From the NCBI RefSeq assembly GCF_914271435.1, contig NZ_CAJZAI010000005.1, positions 124,001-188,000 of the forward strand: a stretch of 64,000 nt of DNA, in the 5' to 3' direction. The stretch comes from Cupriavidus laharis (GTDB taxonomy: Bacteria; Pseudomonadota; Gammaproteobacteria; Burkholderiales; Burkholderiaceae). Shown piece after piece: positions 1 through 8,604 of the stretch. The position numbers and the translations under genes were made by a program. The first letter of the stretch is position 1, and each line of letters begins with the position of its first letter. The notes below the pieces were generated by a model. It did not search any database and was not told the DNA's origin. It saw only the letters and a list, made by a program, of their open reading frames with translations.

Positions 1-2
1 TT

Positions 3-932
3 TCCGATCAGAGCACCCGCGAAGTGCTGGGCGGCGCCGAGCACTGGCAGAAGCAGATCGAGCTGCCTCAGGGCCATGAAGAGCAGCCGCTGACGCTGCT
101 CGTACGCGGTGCGCGCCTGCCCGGCGGCGAGCGCGACGAGCCCGGCTACGTGGTCGTGTTCGATGACATCTCGGACGTGATTTCGGCTCAACGGTCCGTG
201 GCGTGGGGCGAGGTGGCACGGCGCCTCGCGCACGAGATCAAGAACCCGCTCACGCCGATCCAGCTTTCGGCCGAACGCCTGCAGATGAAGCTCTCGCCGA
301 AGCTCGAAGATAAAGATGCCGAGGTACTAAAGCGCGGCGCGGCCACGATCGTCAACCAGGTGGCGGCGATGAAACGCATGGTCGACGATTTCCGTGACTA
401 TGCGCGCACGCCGCCCGCGGTGCTGCAGTCGCTGCAGATCAATGCGCTGGTGACCGAGGTGCTGCACCTGTATGGCATCGACGATCCGGCGGTACAGGAA
501 CATCCGGTGATCCATGCGACGCTGAACCCGGACCTTCCCGAGATCAAGGGAGACCCGACGCAGCTGCGCCAGGTGATCCACAACCTGTTGCAGAACTCGC
601 AGGATGCCGCGGCCGAGAACGTCGCGGCCGGTAGGGCGGCGCCCCATATCGCTCTACACACCGAGACTGTAGAATATAAAGATTCTGCCGGCGAAAACCG
701 TCAGGCAGTCAAGCTAACCATTGCGGACAATGGTCCGGGCTTCGCACCGCGCATCCTGAGCCGTGCGTTCGAGCCTTATGTGACCACCAAAGCCAAGGGT
801 ACGGGTCTCGGGCTGGCAATGGTAAAGAAGATCATTGACGAACACGGCGCGCGCATAGAACTGCGCAATCGAATGGAAGGTGCCGAGATCGTCGGTGCAC
901 AGATCTCGATCCTGTTCGTTAAACTGGCATAG
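3..932 (+). CDS. ntrY: Sensor histidine kinase NtrY, C-terminal part (5' end outside window)
   Basis: Membrane sensor kinase of the NtrY/NtrX nitrogen-responsive two-component family, cut by the window edge. The frame is open from base 3. Visible are the end of a PAS-like segment, a phosphoacceptor H-box with His codon at 231-233 (LAHEIKNPLTP), and the ATPase domain with N-box, DNGPGF and GTGLGL motifs. The order H-box then HATPase_c, and the sequence VARRLAHEIKNPLTPIQLSA, are typical of NtrY. The stop is followed after about 50 bases by the response-regulator gene, so the two are probably one operon. Transmembrane and HAMP parts must lie upstream and cannot be judged. Confidence 0.88.
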   Translation, partial: SDQSTREVLGGAEHWQKQIELPQGHEEQPLTLLVRGARLPGGERDEPGYVVVFDDISDVISAQRSVAWGEVARRLAHEIKNPLTPIQLSAERLQMKLSPKLEDKDAEVLKRGAATIVNQVAAMKRMVDDFRDYARTPPAVLQSLQINALVTEVLHLYGIDDPAVQEHPVIHATLNPDLPEIKGDPTQLRQVIHNLLQNSQDAAAENVAAGRAAPHIALHTETVEYKDSAGENRQAVKLTIADNGPGFAPRILSRAFEPYVTTKAKGTGLGLAMVKKIIDEHGARIELRNRMEGAEIVGAQISILFVKLA

Positions 933-983
933 TCAACTTGGCGGTCCGTCACGGAACGCTTTGGTGGGGTTAAGAGGGGAAGT

Positions 984-1694
984 ATGGCAACCATCCTCGT
1001 AGTCGATGACGAAATGGGAATCCGGGAACTGCTCTCGGAAATCCTGAGCGACGAAGGCCATGTGGTCGAGGTCGCCGAGAATGCGCAGCAGGCGCGCGAA
1101 TACCGGGCGGGCACCACCCCTGATCTCGTGCTGCTCGATATCTGGATGCCCGATACCGACGGCGTGACGCTGCTCAAGGAGTGGTCCGCGCAAGGCCAGC
1201 TGACAATGCCCGTGATCATGATGTCGGGCCATGCCACCATCGACACCGCGGTCGAGGCCACCAAGATCGGCGCACTGAATTTCCTGGAAAAGCCGATCGC
1301 GCTGCAGAAGCTGCTGTCGGCGGTGGAGCAGGGCCTCGCCCGAGGCATCGAACGCCCGCGCGCGGCTCCTGCAGTGGCGCCCGCGCCTGCGGCGCCTGCT
1401 GTCGATGCTGCGCTGGTGCCGGCGGCCACCGAGGCCGGCGGCGAAGCTGCCCCCAATGGCAGCAATGTGGCCCGTCCGCCCGAAGCGGAAATGCATTTCT
1501 CGTTCGACATGCCGCTGCGCGAAGCACGCGACCTGTTCGAGCGCGCCTACTTCGAGTACCACCTGGTGCGCGAACACGGCAGCATGACCCGTGTGGCCGA
1601 GAAGACTGGCCTGGAGCGCACGCACCTGTACCGCAAGCTCAAGCAGCTCGGCGTCGAACTGAGCCGCAACAAGCAGGAACCGGCTGAACAGTGA
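984..1694 (+). CDS. ntrX: NtrX-like response regulator lacking the AAA+ domain
   Basis: Protein of 236 residues. An N-terminal receiver domain (about 1-120, phosphoacceptor Asp52 in LLDIWMPD) is followed by an Ala/Pro-rich linker (about 130-165) and a C-terminal Fis-type helix-turn-helix (about 185-230, TRVAEKTGLERTHLYRKL). Classical NtrX/NtrC proteins are about 450 residues with a central sigma-54-activating ATPase. Here that domain is absent, so the protein should act as a DNA-binding regulator that cannot drive sigma-54 open-complex formation (inference). The start is set by AGAGGGGAAGT just before the ATG. It is the partner of the kinase upstream. Confidence 0.85.
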   Translation: MATILVVDDEMGIRELLSEILSDEGHVVEVAENAQQAREYRAGTTPDLVLLDIWMPDTDGVTLLKEWSAQGQLTMPVIMMSGHATIDTAVEATKIGALNFLEKPIALQKLLSAVEQGLARGIERPRAAPAVAPAPAAPAVDAALVPAATEAGGEAAPNGSNVARPPEAEMHFSFDMPLREARDLFERAYFEYHLVREHGSMTRVAEKTGLERTHLYRKLKQLGVELSRNKQEPAEQ

Positions 1695-1746
1695 TGCAAT
1701 GAACGCTTGACGGGCGCAGGATCCATTGTTATAGTTTCGCTTCTTT

Positions 1747-1822
1747 GGCCCGGTAGCTCAGTCGGTAGAGCAGAGGATTGAAAATCCTTGTGTCGGCGGT
1801 TCGATTCCGTCCCAGGCCACCA
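1747..1822 (+). tRNA. tRNA-Phe (GAA)
   Basis: Cloverleaf of 76 bases with encoded CCA. The anticodon loop TTGAAAA carries GAA, and the D-loop (GCTCAGTCGGTAGAGC) and T-loop (GGTTCGATTCC) are standard. The acceptor stem has GGCCCGG against CCAGGCC, leaving a C5-A68 mismatch at its fifth pair. The T-stem also has one G-T pair. The gene is followed directly by an intrinsic terminator. Confidence 0.96.
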
Positions 1823-1834
1823 GAACAGTAAAAG

Positions 1835-1860
1835 CCCGACTCTTCCGAGTCGGGTTTTTT
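1835..1860 (+). terminator. Intrinsic terminator of tRNA-Phe
   Basis: Perfect 8-bp stem CCCGACTC / GAGTCGGG with a 4-base loop, followed by six T residues. It lies 12 bases after the tRNA 3' end. Confidence 0.92.
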
Positions 1861-1925
1861 GTTTCTGCGCGCGCTGCCCTGCCTCTCCCCATCGGTTCCC
1901 CCACTCAATCCAGATCTAAAAACTT

Positions 1926-1953
1926 TTGACTTGGCTGCCGATAGACATATCTC
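1926..1953 (+). promoter_or_regulatory. Candidate sigma-70 promoter
   Basis: TTGACT (1926-1931), a 16-base spacer and TATCTC (1948-1953), upstream of the coiled-coil gene at 2038. The -10 match is only moderate, so this is a prediction from sequence alone. Confidence 0.4.
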
Positions 1954-2037
1954 TACGATGGCCTGACGCAGGACGGATATCGGCATCGCGCACAAAGAAT
2001 GCGCGGCCGGGTCAGGCAGTTTCTACCGGGGGTCAAT

Positions 2038-2529
2038 ATGGATACGCTGTCCGAAACAGGACTCGGCTGGCCGCAGGAATCCGACGGTGCCGAGCGCGGC
2101 ATCTGGAAGAGCACCATGGCCGCTGCCAGCCAGGCGCTGGGTGCGGCGAGGAATGTGCAGCAGGCCATGGCGCAGACCTTGAAGCTGCAGCAGAAGATCC
2201 GCGCGTTGCGCGATGAACTGCACCAGGCCGAGGCCGAGCGCGATGTCTACCGCGAACTGCACGCCCGCACCGTGGACGAACTCCACCAGGCCGTGGACCG
2301 CAGCCCGGCCGAGATGAAGCGGCTGCGCGCCGAAACCGAAACCCTGCAGATACGCCATCGCGCCTACAAGCTGCTCGTGCAGCATTACATGCGCATCGGC
2401 ACGCCTATCAATCCCGATGTGTTTGCCGAGCAGCGCAGCCGCGTGCAGCAGCACATCCTGTTCCAGCGCCGCCGCGGCATTCCTGTCGCAAAGATCGGCG
2501 TGGAGGATATCGCCTTCCTGTTGCGCTGA
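2038..2529 (+). CDS. Hypothetical coiled-coil protein
   Basis: Not recognised. A protein of 163 residues rich in Gln, Arg, Glu and Ala, with long charged helices (about residues 35-105, including LQQKIRALRDELHQAEAERD) that read as a coiled coil. No signal peptide or membrane segment is seen. The frame is open from 1999, but ATG 2038 was chosen because GGGGG lies 7 bases upstream and the upstream start has no ribosome site. It stands alone between the tRNA terminator and the channel gene. The base composition and codon use fit the neighbours, so it is probably a real native gene. Confidence 0.65.
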   Translation: MDTLSETGLGWPQESDGAERGIWKSTMAAASQALGAARNVQQAMAQTLKLQQKIRALRDELHQAEAERDVYRELHARTVDELHQAVDRSPAEMKRLRAETETLQIRHRAYKLLVQHYMRIGTPINPDVFAEQRSRVQQHILFQRRRGIPVAKIGVEDIAFLLR

Positions 2530-2865
2530 GCGCGGCCGGGCACACCTTGCGCGCGCCCTGATTCGATACCCGCCGTCTGTTCACAACATCGTGCGGGCGC
2601 ATTGACGCGCTTTGGCGCCAGCGGAACACTTCGCGTTCCGGCGCACCATGCCTGGGCGCCGGTTTGCCCCCCGATCGAGGCGTCGTCTCAGGCGACGTTG
2701 CGCATCCCGCCGCCACGCCGCTGTCGTCCTCTCTTTCGGCCTGATGTCCTGTTTGCAGGACATGCCCGCACCCTGGCCAGACATGCCTCCGATGACCACG
2801 TACCGCGCGACGCGGCCGCTTCCCATGACCAAACCGTTGATGATCGGCACGCCGGGAGCGCAGCA
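2530..2865. other. Gene-free stretch before the aquaporin gene
   Basis: No convincing reading frame on either strand. It holds a perfect 8-bp inverted repeat (2744-2763, ATGTCCTG, 4-base loop, CAGGACAT) and a smaller hairpin near 2631-2650. An ArsR- or ArsC-like gene, which often precedes AqpS-type channels, was looked for and is not present. Confidence 0.55.
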
Positions 2866-3594
2866 GTGAGTACGCTTTCGCGCCGGCTGGTGGCCGAGGG
2901 ACTGGGCACGGCATTGCTGGTGGCCGTAGTGGTGGGGTCGGGCATCCGCGCCGAGCGGCTCGCCGGCGGAGATATCGGGCTGGCGCTGCTGTGCAATGCG
3001 CTGGCTACCGGTGCCGGGCTTGTGGCGCTGCTGGTTGCGCTGGGGCCCGTGTCGGGCGGGCATTTCAACCCGGTGGTGAGCCTGTCGGCGCTGGTGCAAG
3101 GCGCGCTCTCGCCGCGGGCCGCGCTGGGCTACGCGGCGGTGCAGATCGGCGGCGGCATTGCCGGCGTGATGGCCGCGCATGCCATGTTCGGCGAGCCGGC
3201 CCTGGCGTGGTCGGCCCAGAGCCGCACGGGCCTGCCGATGTGGTGGAGCGAGTTCGTGGCAACGTTCGGGCTGGTCGGGGTCGGCATCGGCACGCTGCGC
3301 AGCCGGCCAGGCCTGGTGCCCTTTGTCGTGGCAGGCTACATCACCGCCGGCTACTGGTTCACGTCATCGACATCGTTCGCCAACCCGGCGCTGACCATTG
3401 CATGCGCGATGACCAACACCTTCACCGGCATCCGGCCCGTCGACGTGCCGGGCTTCGTGCTCGCGCAGATTGCGGGCGGACTGTGCGCCACCCTGCTGTT
3501 CCACTGGCTGTGCCGCAGGCCGGCAACGCCGGCAGAGGCCGCGCGCGCGACGCGCTGGCACCCGGGCAAGCCGGCCGCTACCAGCGCCGATTGA
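2866..3594 (+). CDS. MIP-family channel of the AqpS type
   Basis: Aquaporin/glyceroporin fold of 242 residues with six predicted membrane helices and two half-helix loops: HFNPVVS (first NPA box is NPV) and FANPALT (second NPA box). The arginine that normally follows the second NPA in the selectivity filter is replaced by Leu, and the surrounding FTSSTSFANPALTIA resembles the AqpS channels of arsenic-resistance operons. Start GTG 2866 was chosen for GGGAG 7 bases upstream and for the family-like N-terminus (VAEGLGTALL). No ars genes adjoin it, so arsenite transport is only an inference. Its end overlaps the convergent lipoprotein gene by 17 bases. Confidence 0.82.
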   Translation: MSTLSRRLVAEGLGTALLVAVVVGSGIRAERLAGGDIGLALLCNALATGAGLVALLVALGPVSGGHFNPVVSLSALVQGALSPRAALGYAAVQIGGGIAGVMAAHAMFGEPALAWSAQSRTGLPMWWSEFVATFGLVGVGIGTLRSRPGLVPFVVAGYITAGYWFTSSTSFANPALTIACAMTNTFTGIRPVDVPGFVLAQIAGGLCATLLFHWLCRRPATPAEAARATRWHPGKPAATSAD

Positions 3595-5185
3595 GCTGTA
3601 CGCCGAAGATCGAGCCGCTGTTCTGCGTGGCCCAGGCCTCGGCCGGTGCCGTGAACGCGATCCCGTCCACATCGTTGGCGCGGCTGTAGGTATAGAACGC
3701 GCGCAAGTTTGCATTGCCTGCAGACTTGCCCAGCGTCAGCGTCGGCGCAATGGTCAGCGCGGTGCGCTGGCCGCTGGCGCCGAAACCGGACGAGATCTGG
3801 TCGCGCGCGACCTCGAAAACAAGCTTGAACTGGTCGCTGGCAACATACGCCGGGCGGACCCGCGTGGCCGACCATTGCAGCGTTCCGATCGGTGAACGGT
3901 CGAACTGCATGCTCGATTCGACCGAGCCGCCAAGCCCGGATTGCCCCTTCCACTCGAGCGACTCCGCGACGCGCACGCGCGACAGCGACGGACCCATTCC
4001 CGTGTAGCCCGCCATGGCGCTGCGCGCGCCGGAGCCGAACTGCAGCCCGACGCGGTTGGTACCCGCCAGCACGCCTTTCTGCTCGTGCAGGGCCGATGCC
4101 CACCACGCGCTGCCCGCATCGGCGACCACCGACTGGGCCTCGACCCGCGTGAAGCCAAGCTGCACCGACCCTTGCGGATTGGTGGAAATCGGTGCCGTGC
4201 GCAGCGAATGGTAGCTGGGCAGGTTCTGCCCATTCTGGTCATTGCGGGCCGTGTACTGGTAGTTCAGGCCGATATCGCCAAGTACGCGGGCATTGTCCAC
4301 GCCGAAACGCATGGCTGCCGAATTGGGCGGCAGCAGGCCCGATGACATCAGGAACGGGTTGCTGTCGCGGCGGCCGGCCCACATGGTGGCACCGTCCAGC
4401 ACCGACAGGCCGCTGACGGCGGTGTAGAACTGCGGCACCAGCGCGTAAGGATCGACCGCGGCAGGCCTGCCGTTGACGGACGTGGCATCGGTGCCGCGGG
4501 CCTGGGCAATCAGCATGACCTGGGCGCCGCCGTCGAGGTCGAGCACCGACTCGCGGATCTTGACCTCGCCAGAACTGCGGCAGGCCACACCGTGGCCGAT
4601 GCCCGTGGACAGCGCGCCGCCGGCGCAGGCGCGCATGCTGGCATCACGCTCTTCCACGGCGGCCCGGCCGCTATAGCTGAGGCGCCAGACCGAGTCGACC
4701 GCGGCATCGTCGGCCGGAAGCTGCGAGCGCAGCACCGGCGGCGCGTCGGACGGCGTTGCGTCCGCGCCGGCAGCCTCGTCGGCACGCGGTTCGGCCACGA
4801 AGTGCCCGAGCCTCGAGGGAAACAGCACCACTGGCGGAGGCGCCGGGGCGGCGGAATCAGGCGGGCCGACAAAGGTGTCGTCGGACTGCGCGGCGGCTTC
4901 CGCCACCTTTGCCTCGCCTTCTGCAGGTGCCGGAGCGGCGGGCTGCTGCGCAGTCCCGGACGGCTGTTCGCCAGCGATCAATGCGCCGAGCGGATCATCG
5001 GCCGGCGTCGCCATGGCGAGCACGCGCGGAGCCGGCCGCGCTTCCTGGATGCGCGGCGGCGCCAGTGACTGGAGGCTCTGCTGCGTCTGCGCGCACGCCG
5101 CCATCCCCCAGGCAGCCAGGACGGCTACGCTCAGGCGGCGGCGGGGAAAGCGACGGCAGGAAGCAACAAGGAATTCGGACAGCAT
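3578..5185 (-). CDS. Putative lipoprotein with porin-like C-terminal region
   Basis: Large protein of 535 residues, not assigned to a family with confidence. The N-terminus has basic residues, a hydrophobic stretch and a lipobox-like MAAC (about residue 31), then an Ala/Pro/Gln-rich low-complexity region to about residue 160. The C-terminal half is rich in alternating polar and aromatic segments and ends in VQLNRRW. Its last 45 residues (LRAFYTYS...GVQLNRRW) recall the end of maltoporin-type barrels, with a terminal Trp. ATG 5185 was preferred over a GTG 60 bases upstream because it puts the signal peptide at the N-terminus. A lipobox together with a barrel-like end is unusual, so either reading could be wrong. 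Confidence 0.6.
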   Translation of the reverse strand: MLSEFLVASCRRFPRRRLSVAVLAAWGMAACAQTQQSLQSLAPPRIQEARPAPRVLAMATPADDPLGALIAGEQPSGTAQQPAAPAPAEGEAKVAEAAAQSDDTFVGPPDSAAPAPPPVVLFPSRLGHFVAEPRADEAAGADATPSDAPPVLRSQLPADDAAVDSVWRLSYSGRAAVEERDASMRACAGGALSTGIGHGVACRSSGEVKIRESVLDLDGGAQVMLIAQARGTDATSVNGRPAAVDPYALVPQFYTAVSGLSVLDGATMWAGRRDSNPFLMSSGLLPPNSAAMRFGVDNARVLGDIGLNYQYTARNDQNGQNLPSYHSLRTAPISTNPQGSVQLGFTRVEAQSVVADAGSAWWASALHEQKGVLAGTNRVGLQFGSGARSAMAGYTGMGPSLSRVRVAESLEWKGQSGLGGSVESSMQFDRSPIGTLQWSATRVRPAYVASDQFKLVFEVARDQISSGFGASGQRTALTIAPTLTLGKSAGNANLRAFYTYSRANDVDGIAFTAPAEAWATQNSGSIFGVQLNRRW

Positions 5186-5415
5186 GCAACGAACGGGCCG
5201 AACGGCCAGACCGCCGATACGGGGGTCTTTTTTTAACAGCCGCACGGTTTGACCGCAAGCCGGGTTACAAAATCCATCACAACGTTCGCCTTCTCACAAT
5301 ACGAAAACCTATGGCTGCGGCTCGGTTCAAACATGGTTTTCCCACTGTGAAACAGCCGGACAGAACTAGCGAAAACCCGGACTTCCGCAGGGCTCCGTGC
5401 AGAAAAAGGCACCGC

Positions 5416-5421
5416 TATAAT
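5416..5421 (+). promoter_or_regulatory. -10-like TATAAT just upstream of the intron
   Basis: Perfect TATAAT 11 bases before the intron 5' end. No good -35 is visible (CTCCGT at the 17-base position). If active, its transcript would start at or close to the intron and continue through it towards the TRAP binding-protein gene. Confidence 0.4.
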
Positions 5422-6588
5422 CGGTGGGCTTGGTGCGACACGCATTCTCGTGTCCGGGTAGCTCCAACGTAAGGAGCATCGACCTTTGTCGAGACAAGGG
5501 GAGGGCCTCGGCCTGAACCGTCCAATCTCGACCATTACTTGCTTAGACGAACCCGGCCGAACAGCCAGAGGGGAGTCCGATGTGTTGTGAGGAAGCCGGA
5601 ACGCTGGCCGACTTGCAGCTTGCTTTTTGCTGGATGGATTTCCAGCCATTGCCCAAGGGCGGGGACGCTCGCCTTTGGGCGAGTTCTCTGTAGACATCCC
5701 CCTAACGGAGGGTGTATGCGGCCAAACAGCGGAGATTCCGTTGTATCGCCGCAACATAGCATTCAAACCGTTCTGGATGGAACGGCGCTACGTTCTTTGG
5801 GACGGCAGCCAGCGCTCGCAAGAGCGACCGATGCCGTCAAGCGCTCGCTTGCATAGGAGCACAGTGGTAGGTAAGTGAGGTCCCGGAGCGGTAGCTCTGT
5901 GCATTATGGTTCGGTCGGATATGCCCGAAAGGGTTACACGATAGAGAACCTGCTATGCGACTAGCAGTAGCCTAGGGAGACATGCGTCACTGGTAACGGT
6001 GGGGTGTGAAGCTCTCCTGACAATGTAGCCCCCGAAAGGGTGCCATCAGGTCGCGAGACAGGATGGTGGAGGCTCCGAGCAGCAACGGGGTTGAGGCGCT
6101 AGGCTGACTGGTATGGGTAACGTAAGTGAACTGCTGATAAACGTCGTAACGATTGAGATGCCAAAGCTGCTGCTAGGCATTAACCAAAAGGTGTGTGGTC
6201 GGTTGTCCTACTCAAGCCTTGGGACACGTCGCCACGATGACCACCGGCGGAAAGGCAGACCCTAACCCAGTCGTGTAATGCGCAGGGAACGTGGTAAGCC
6301 CGTATGGCTGCCGGAGCGCAGTTTGGCTCAGGCAGGCGAACCGCAAGGAACGCTGTTGGCTGTGCGGGTATGGGAGGTTGGAAAAAGCGAATGCCGGGCT
6401 GTAATCGTCCGGATAGGGGTTGAGACATCATCCCACGCGAAAGCGGGCAGACTTCCAACTGGTCAATCGTCGCAGGACGGCTGACTGATCTCGCTTGTTT
6501 AAATTTTCTTCCCTTGAGGGGCAACACGTCCCTCAAGGGGCGTGCTGTCTCTTGATGTTGGGGGAGATCCTCAAGATAGGAGAGCAGC

Positions 6589-8301
6589 ATGGAAGCATTG
6601 ATCCGCAAGGATGAATCTGCGCTCTCCGGCGTGCCGCAAACCTGGGGCGCCATTAATTGGCGCCGCGTGGAGCGGAACGTTCGAGAAATGCAGATTCGAA
6701 TTGCGAAGGCGACACAGGAAGGGGACTGGCGTAGGGTGAAAGCCCTGCAACGGTCTCTGACCCGCTCGTTCTCCGCCAAAGCACTGGCGGTACGACGAGT
6801 GACGATGAACCAAGGTAAGCGAACGGCAGGCGTCGATCGCGAAAAGTGGACAACGCCTGAAGCCCGGTGGGAAGCCATTGGGAGGTTGAAGCGCCGGGGG
6901 TACAGACCTTTGCCATTACGGAGGGTTTTCATCCCCAAGGCCAATGGGAAGGAGCGCCCTCTGGGCATTCCAACCATGTTGGACCGAGCCATGCAAGCGC
7001 TGTATTTGCTGGCGCTGGAGCCGGTGTCCGAAGGAACGAGCGATCCGAACTCCTATGGGTTCAGGACCAACCGATCCACCGCGGATGCCATGTCCCAGCT
7101 GTTTGTTTCCCTATCTCAGAAGGCCTCGGCTCAATGGGTACTGGAAGCAGACATCAAAGGATGCTTTGACCATATCAGTCACGACTGGCTGGAGAGCAAT
7201 GTCCCCATGGACAAAGCAATCCTGCGCAAATGGTTGAAAGCTGGCGTGGTATTTCAGGGCCAGTTTCAGGCGACCGAAGCCGGAACACCGCAGGGAGGCA
7301 TCATTTCCCCGACTCTGGCAAATGTGGCGCTGAACGGCTTGGAAACGCAACTGATCGAGTTCCTCAGAACGAAGTTAGGAGCGACCAAGGCGAAAAGGCT
7401 CAAAGTGAACGTTGTGCGTTACGCGGACGACTTCGTCATCACCGGTGATACGCCGGAGGTCCTAGAGGACGAAGTGAAGCCGTGGGTAGAACAGTTCCTT
7501 GCAGTACGGGGGCTGTCGCTGTCTACGGAGAAAACGCGGATCGTCAGCATCACTGATGGCTTTGACTTCCTAGGGTGGAATTTCCGGAAGTACTCGGGAA
7601 CCCTGCTCATAAAGCCGAGCAAGAAAAACGCGCAAGCGTTCTATCGCAAGGTAAAGGCGGTCATCAGCACCAACAAGACGGTGGAGCAGTCGGACTTAAT
7701 TCGACTGTTAAACCCGATGCTACGGGGCTGGGCACAGTATCACAGTCCGGTGGTGGCGAAAGCGGTGTTCGCCCGCGTGGAGCATGAAATCTTTAATGCT
7801 CTGCGACGGTGGGCAAAGCGGCGACATCCACATAAGTCCGTCGAATGGGTGCGTAGGAAATACTTTGCGACCGTCGGCGAACGAAACTGGGTGTTTGGAA
7901 CCAAGTTCGTGAGCGGCAACGGCAGTGTAGGTTGGACGGAGTTGTACTCGCTCGCGGGTACGCCTATCCGACGGCACAAGAAGATTCGGGGGGATTACAA
8001 TCCCTTCGATCCAACGCAGGAACGGTACGGCGAGAAGCTGCGACAGGAGCGTATGTTGGAAAACATGGCGCACCGGAAGCAGTGGATCAAGTTGTATCTA
8101 TCCCAGCAAGGCTTGTGCGCAGTGTGTCAGTGCAAGATAACCAAGGAAACAGGATGGGAAGATCATCACATCGAACCTCGCATACGCGGGGGCTCCGATG
8201 CGCTAGGGAATCGCGTGCTGCTGCATCCGAACTGTCACAAGCAAGTGCATCACCAAGGTAGAACTGTTGTGAAGCCGGTGTCCGAAGGGGCATTTAGTTG
8301 A
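6589..8301 (+). CDS. ltrA: Group II intron reverse transcriptase/maturase with HNH endonuclease
   Basis: Intron-encoded protein of 570 residues. It helps fold and splice the intron RNA and primes reverse transcription during retrohoming. The reverse transcriptase domain covers about residues 60-330, with the catalytic YADD at 278-281 and upstream blocks [15 protein letters not shown] and [10 protein letters not shown]. The maturase domain X follows (about 370-470), then a C-terminal HNH nuclease (about 505-560) with [16 protein letters not shown] and [15 protein letters not shown]. All catalytic residues seen are intact, so the element may be active. The start follows GATAGGAGAGCAGC. Codon use is less GC-rich than the neighbours, as expected for a mobile gene. 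Confidence 0.95.
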   Translation: MEALIRKDESALSGVPQTWGAINWRRVERNVREMQIRIAKATQEGDWRRVKALQRSLTRSFSAKALAVRRVTMNQGKRTAGVDREKWTTPEARWEAIGRLKRRGYRPLPLRRVFIPKANGKERPLGIPTMLDRAMQALYLLALEPVSEGTSDPNSYGFRTNRSTADAMSQLFVSLSQKASAQWVLEADIKGCFDHISHDWLESNVPMDKAILRKWLKAGVVFQGQFQATEAGTPQGGIISPTLANVALNGLETQLIEFLRTKLGATKAKRLKVNVVRYADDFVITGDTPEVLEDEVKPWVEQFLAVRGLSLSTEKTRIVSITDGFDFLGWNFRKYSGTLLIKPSKKNAQAFYRKVKAVISTNKTVEQSDLIRLLNPMLRGWAQYHSPVVAKAVFARVEHEIFNALRRWAKRRHPHKSVEWVRRKYFATVGERNWVFGTKFVSGNGSVGWTELYSLAGTPIRRHKKIRGDYNPFDPTQERYGEKLRQERMLENMAHRKQWIKLYLSQQGLCAVCQCKITKETGWEDHHIEPRIRGGSDALGNRVLLHPNCHKQVHHQGRTVVKPVSEGAFS

Positions 8302-8306
8302 GACTC

Positions 8307-8383
8307 GAGCCGTATGCGGGGAAACTCGCACGTACGGTTCCTAGGGGGGGACAGGTCAGTAATGACCTTCGTCCCTACCCTAC
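8307..8383 (+). ncRNA. Group II intron catalytic domains V and VI
   Basis: Domain V is the 34-base hairpin at 8307-8340, with the AGC triad near its base and a GAAA-type loop. Domain VI follows: TAGGG (8342-8346) pairs with CCCTA (8378-8382), GGGAC (8348-8352) with GTCCC (8371-8375). This leaves A8377 unpaired 6 bases before the end, where the branch-point adenosine is expected. Confidence 0.9.
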
Positions 8384-8406
8384 TCTTTCGGGTAAGACAG
8401 CCGCGG

Positions 8407-8480
8407 CCTGTTACGAACGGGTGTCTCAATGGCGGTTGAACATCGTCCCGGCATCGACAGGGGTTCCCGTCCGTAACAGG
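8407..8480. repeat. 15-bp inverted repeat upstream of the TRAP binding-protein gene
   Basis: CCTGTTACGAACGGG (8407-8421) and CCCGTCCGTAACAGG (8466-8480) are inverted copies matching at 14 of 15 positions, 44 bases apart. They could form a long stem in the leader or be paired protein-binding sites. The right copy ends 124 bases before the start codon. Confidence 0.6.
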
Positions 8481-8604
8481 CACAGCGTTGCGCTCGCGGC
8501 ACCATCCCGGCCACGGGCGCGTCACGGTCCGGCGCAAGGCGCGATGACACGATCGGCGCCCCAGGCCCGCATCCGAACCAATATCTAAAAAAGAGGAGAA
8601 GTTA

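Larger units (their letters stand above)
5433..8383 (+). mobile_element. Group II intron, full length
   Basis: Element of 2951 bases beginning GTGCG and ending CCCTAC, with a maturase/reverse transcriptase gene inside and catalytic domains V and VI at the 3' end. A loop CAAGCC (6214-6219) is perfectly complementary to the last six exon bases GGCTTG (5427-5432), a good EBS1/IBS1 pair. ACCGAT (5827-5832) could pair with ATCGGT (5420-5425) as EBS2/IBS2. The non-coding part before the ORF is 1156 bases, longer than usual. It lies in the divergent gap between the lipoprotein gene and the TRAP binding-protein gene, and all key parts look intact. Confidence 0.92.

Noticed and set aside
1747..2529. 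Possible genomic island inserted at tRNA-Phe
   Set aside because: No integrase, no repeat of the tRNA 3' end was seen, and the tRNA keeps its own terminator.
2612..2869. Plus-strand frame of 85 codons before the aquaporin gene
   Set aside because: Considered as an arsR or arsC remnant because AqpS-like genes are often linked to those. No matching motif (no ArsR metal site, no ArsC Cys loop), and no clear start signal.
5627..5878. Small plus-strand frame of 83 codons in the 5' part of the intron
   Set aside because: It lies in ribozyme sequence, has no ribosome site and no recognisable domain.
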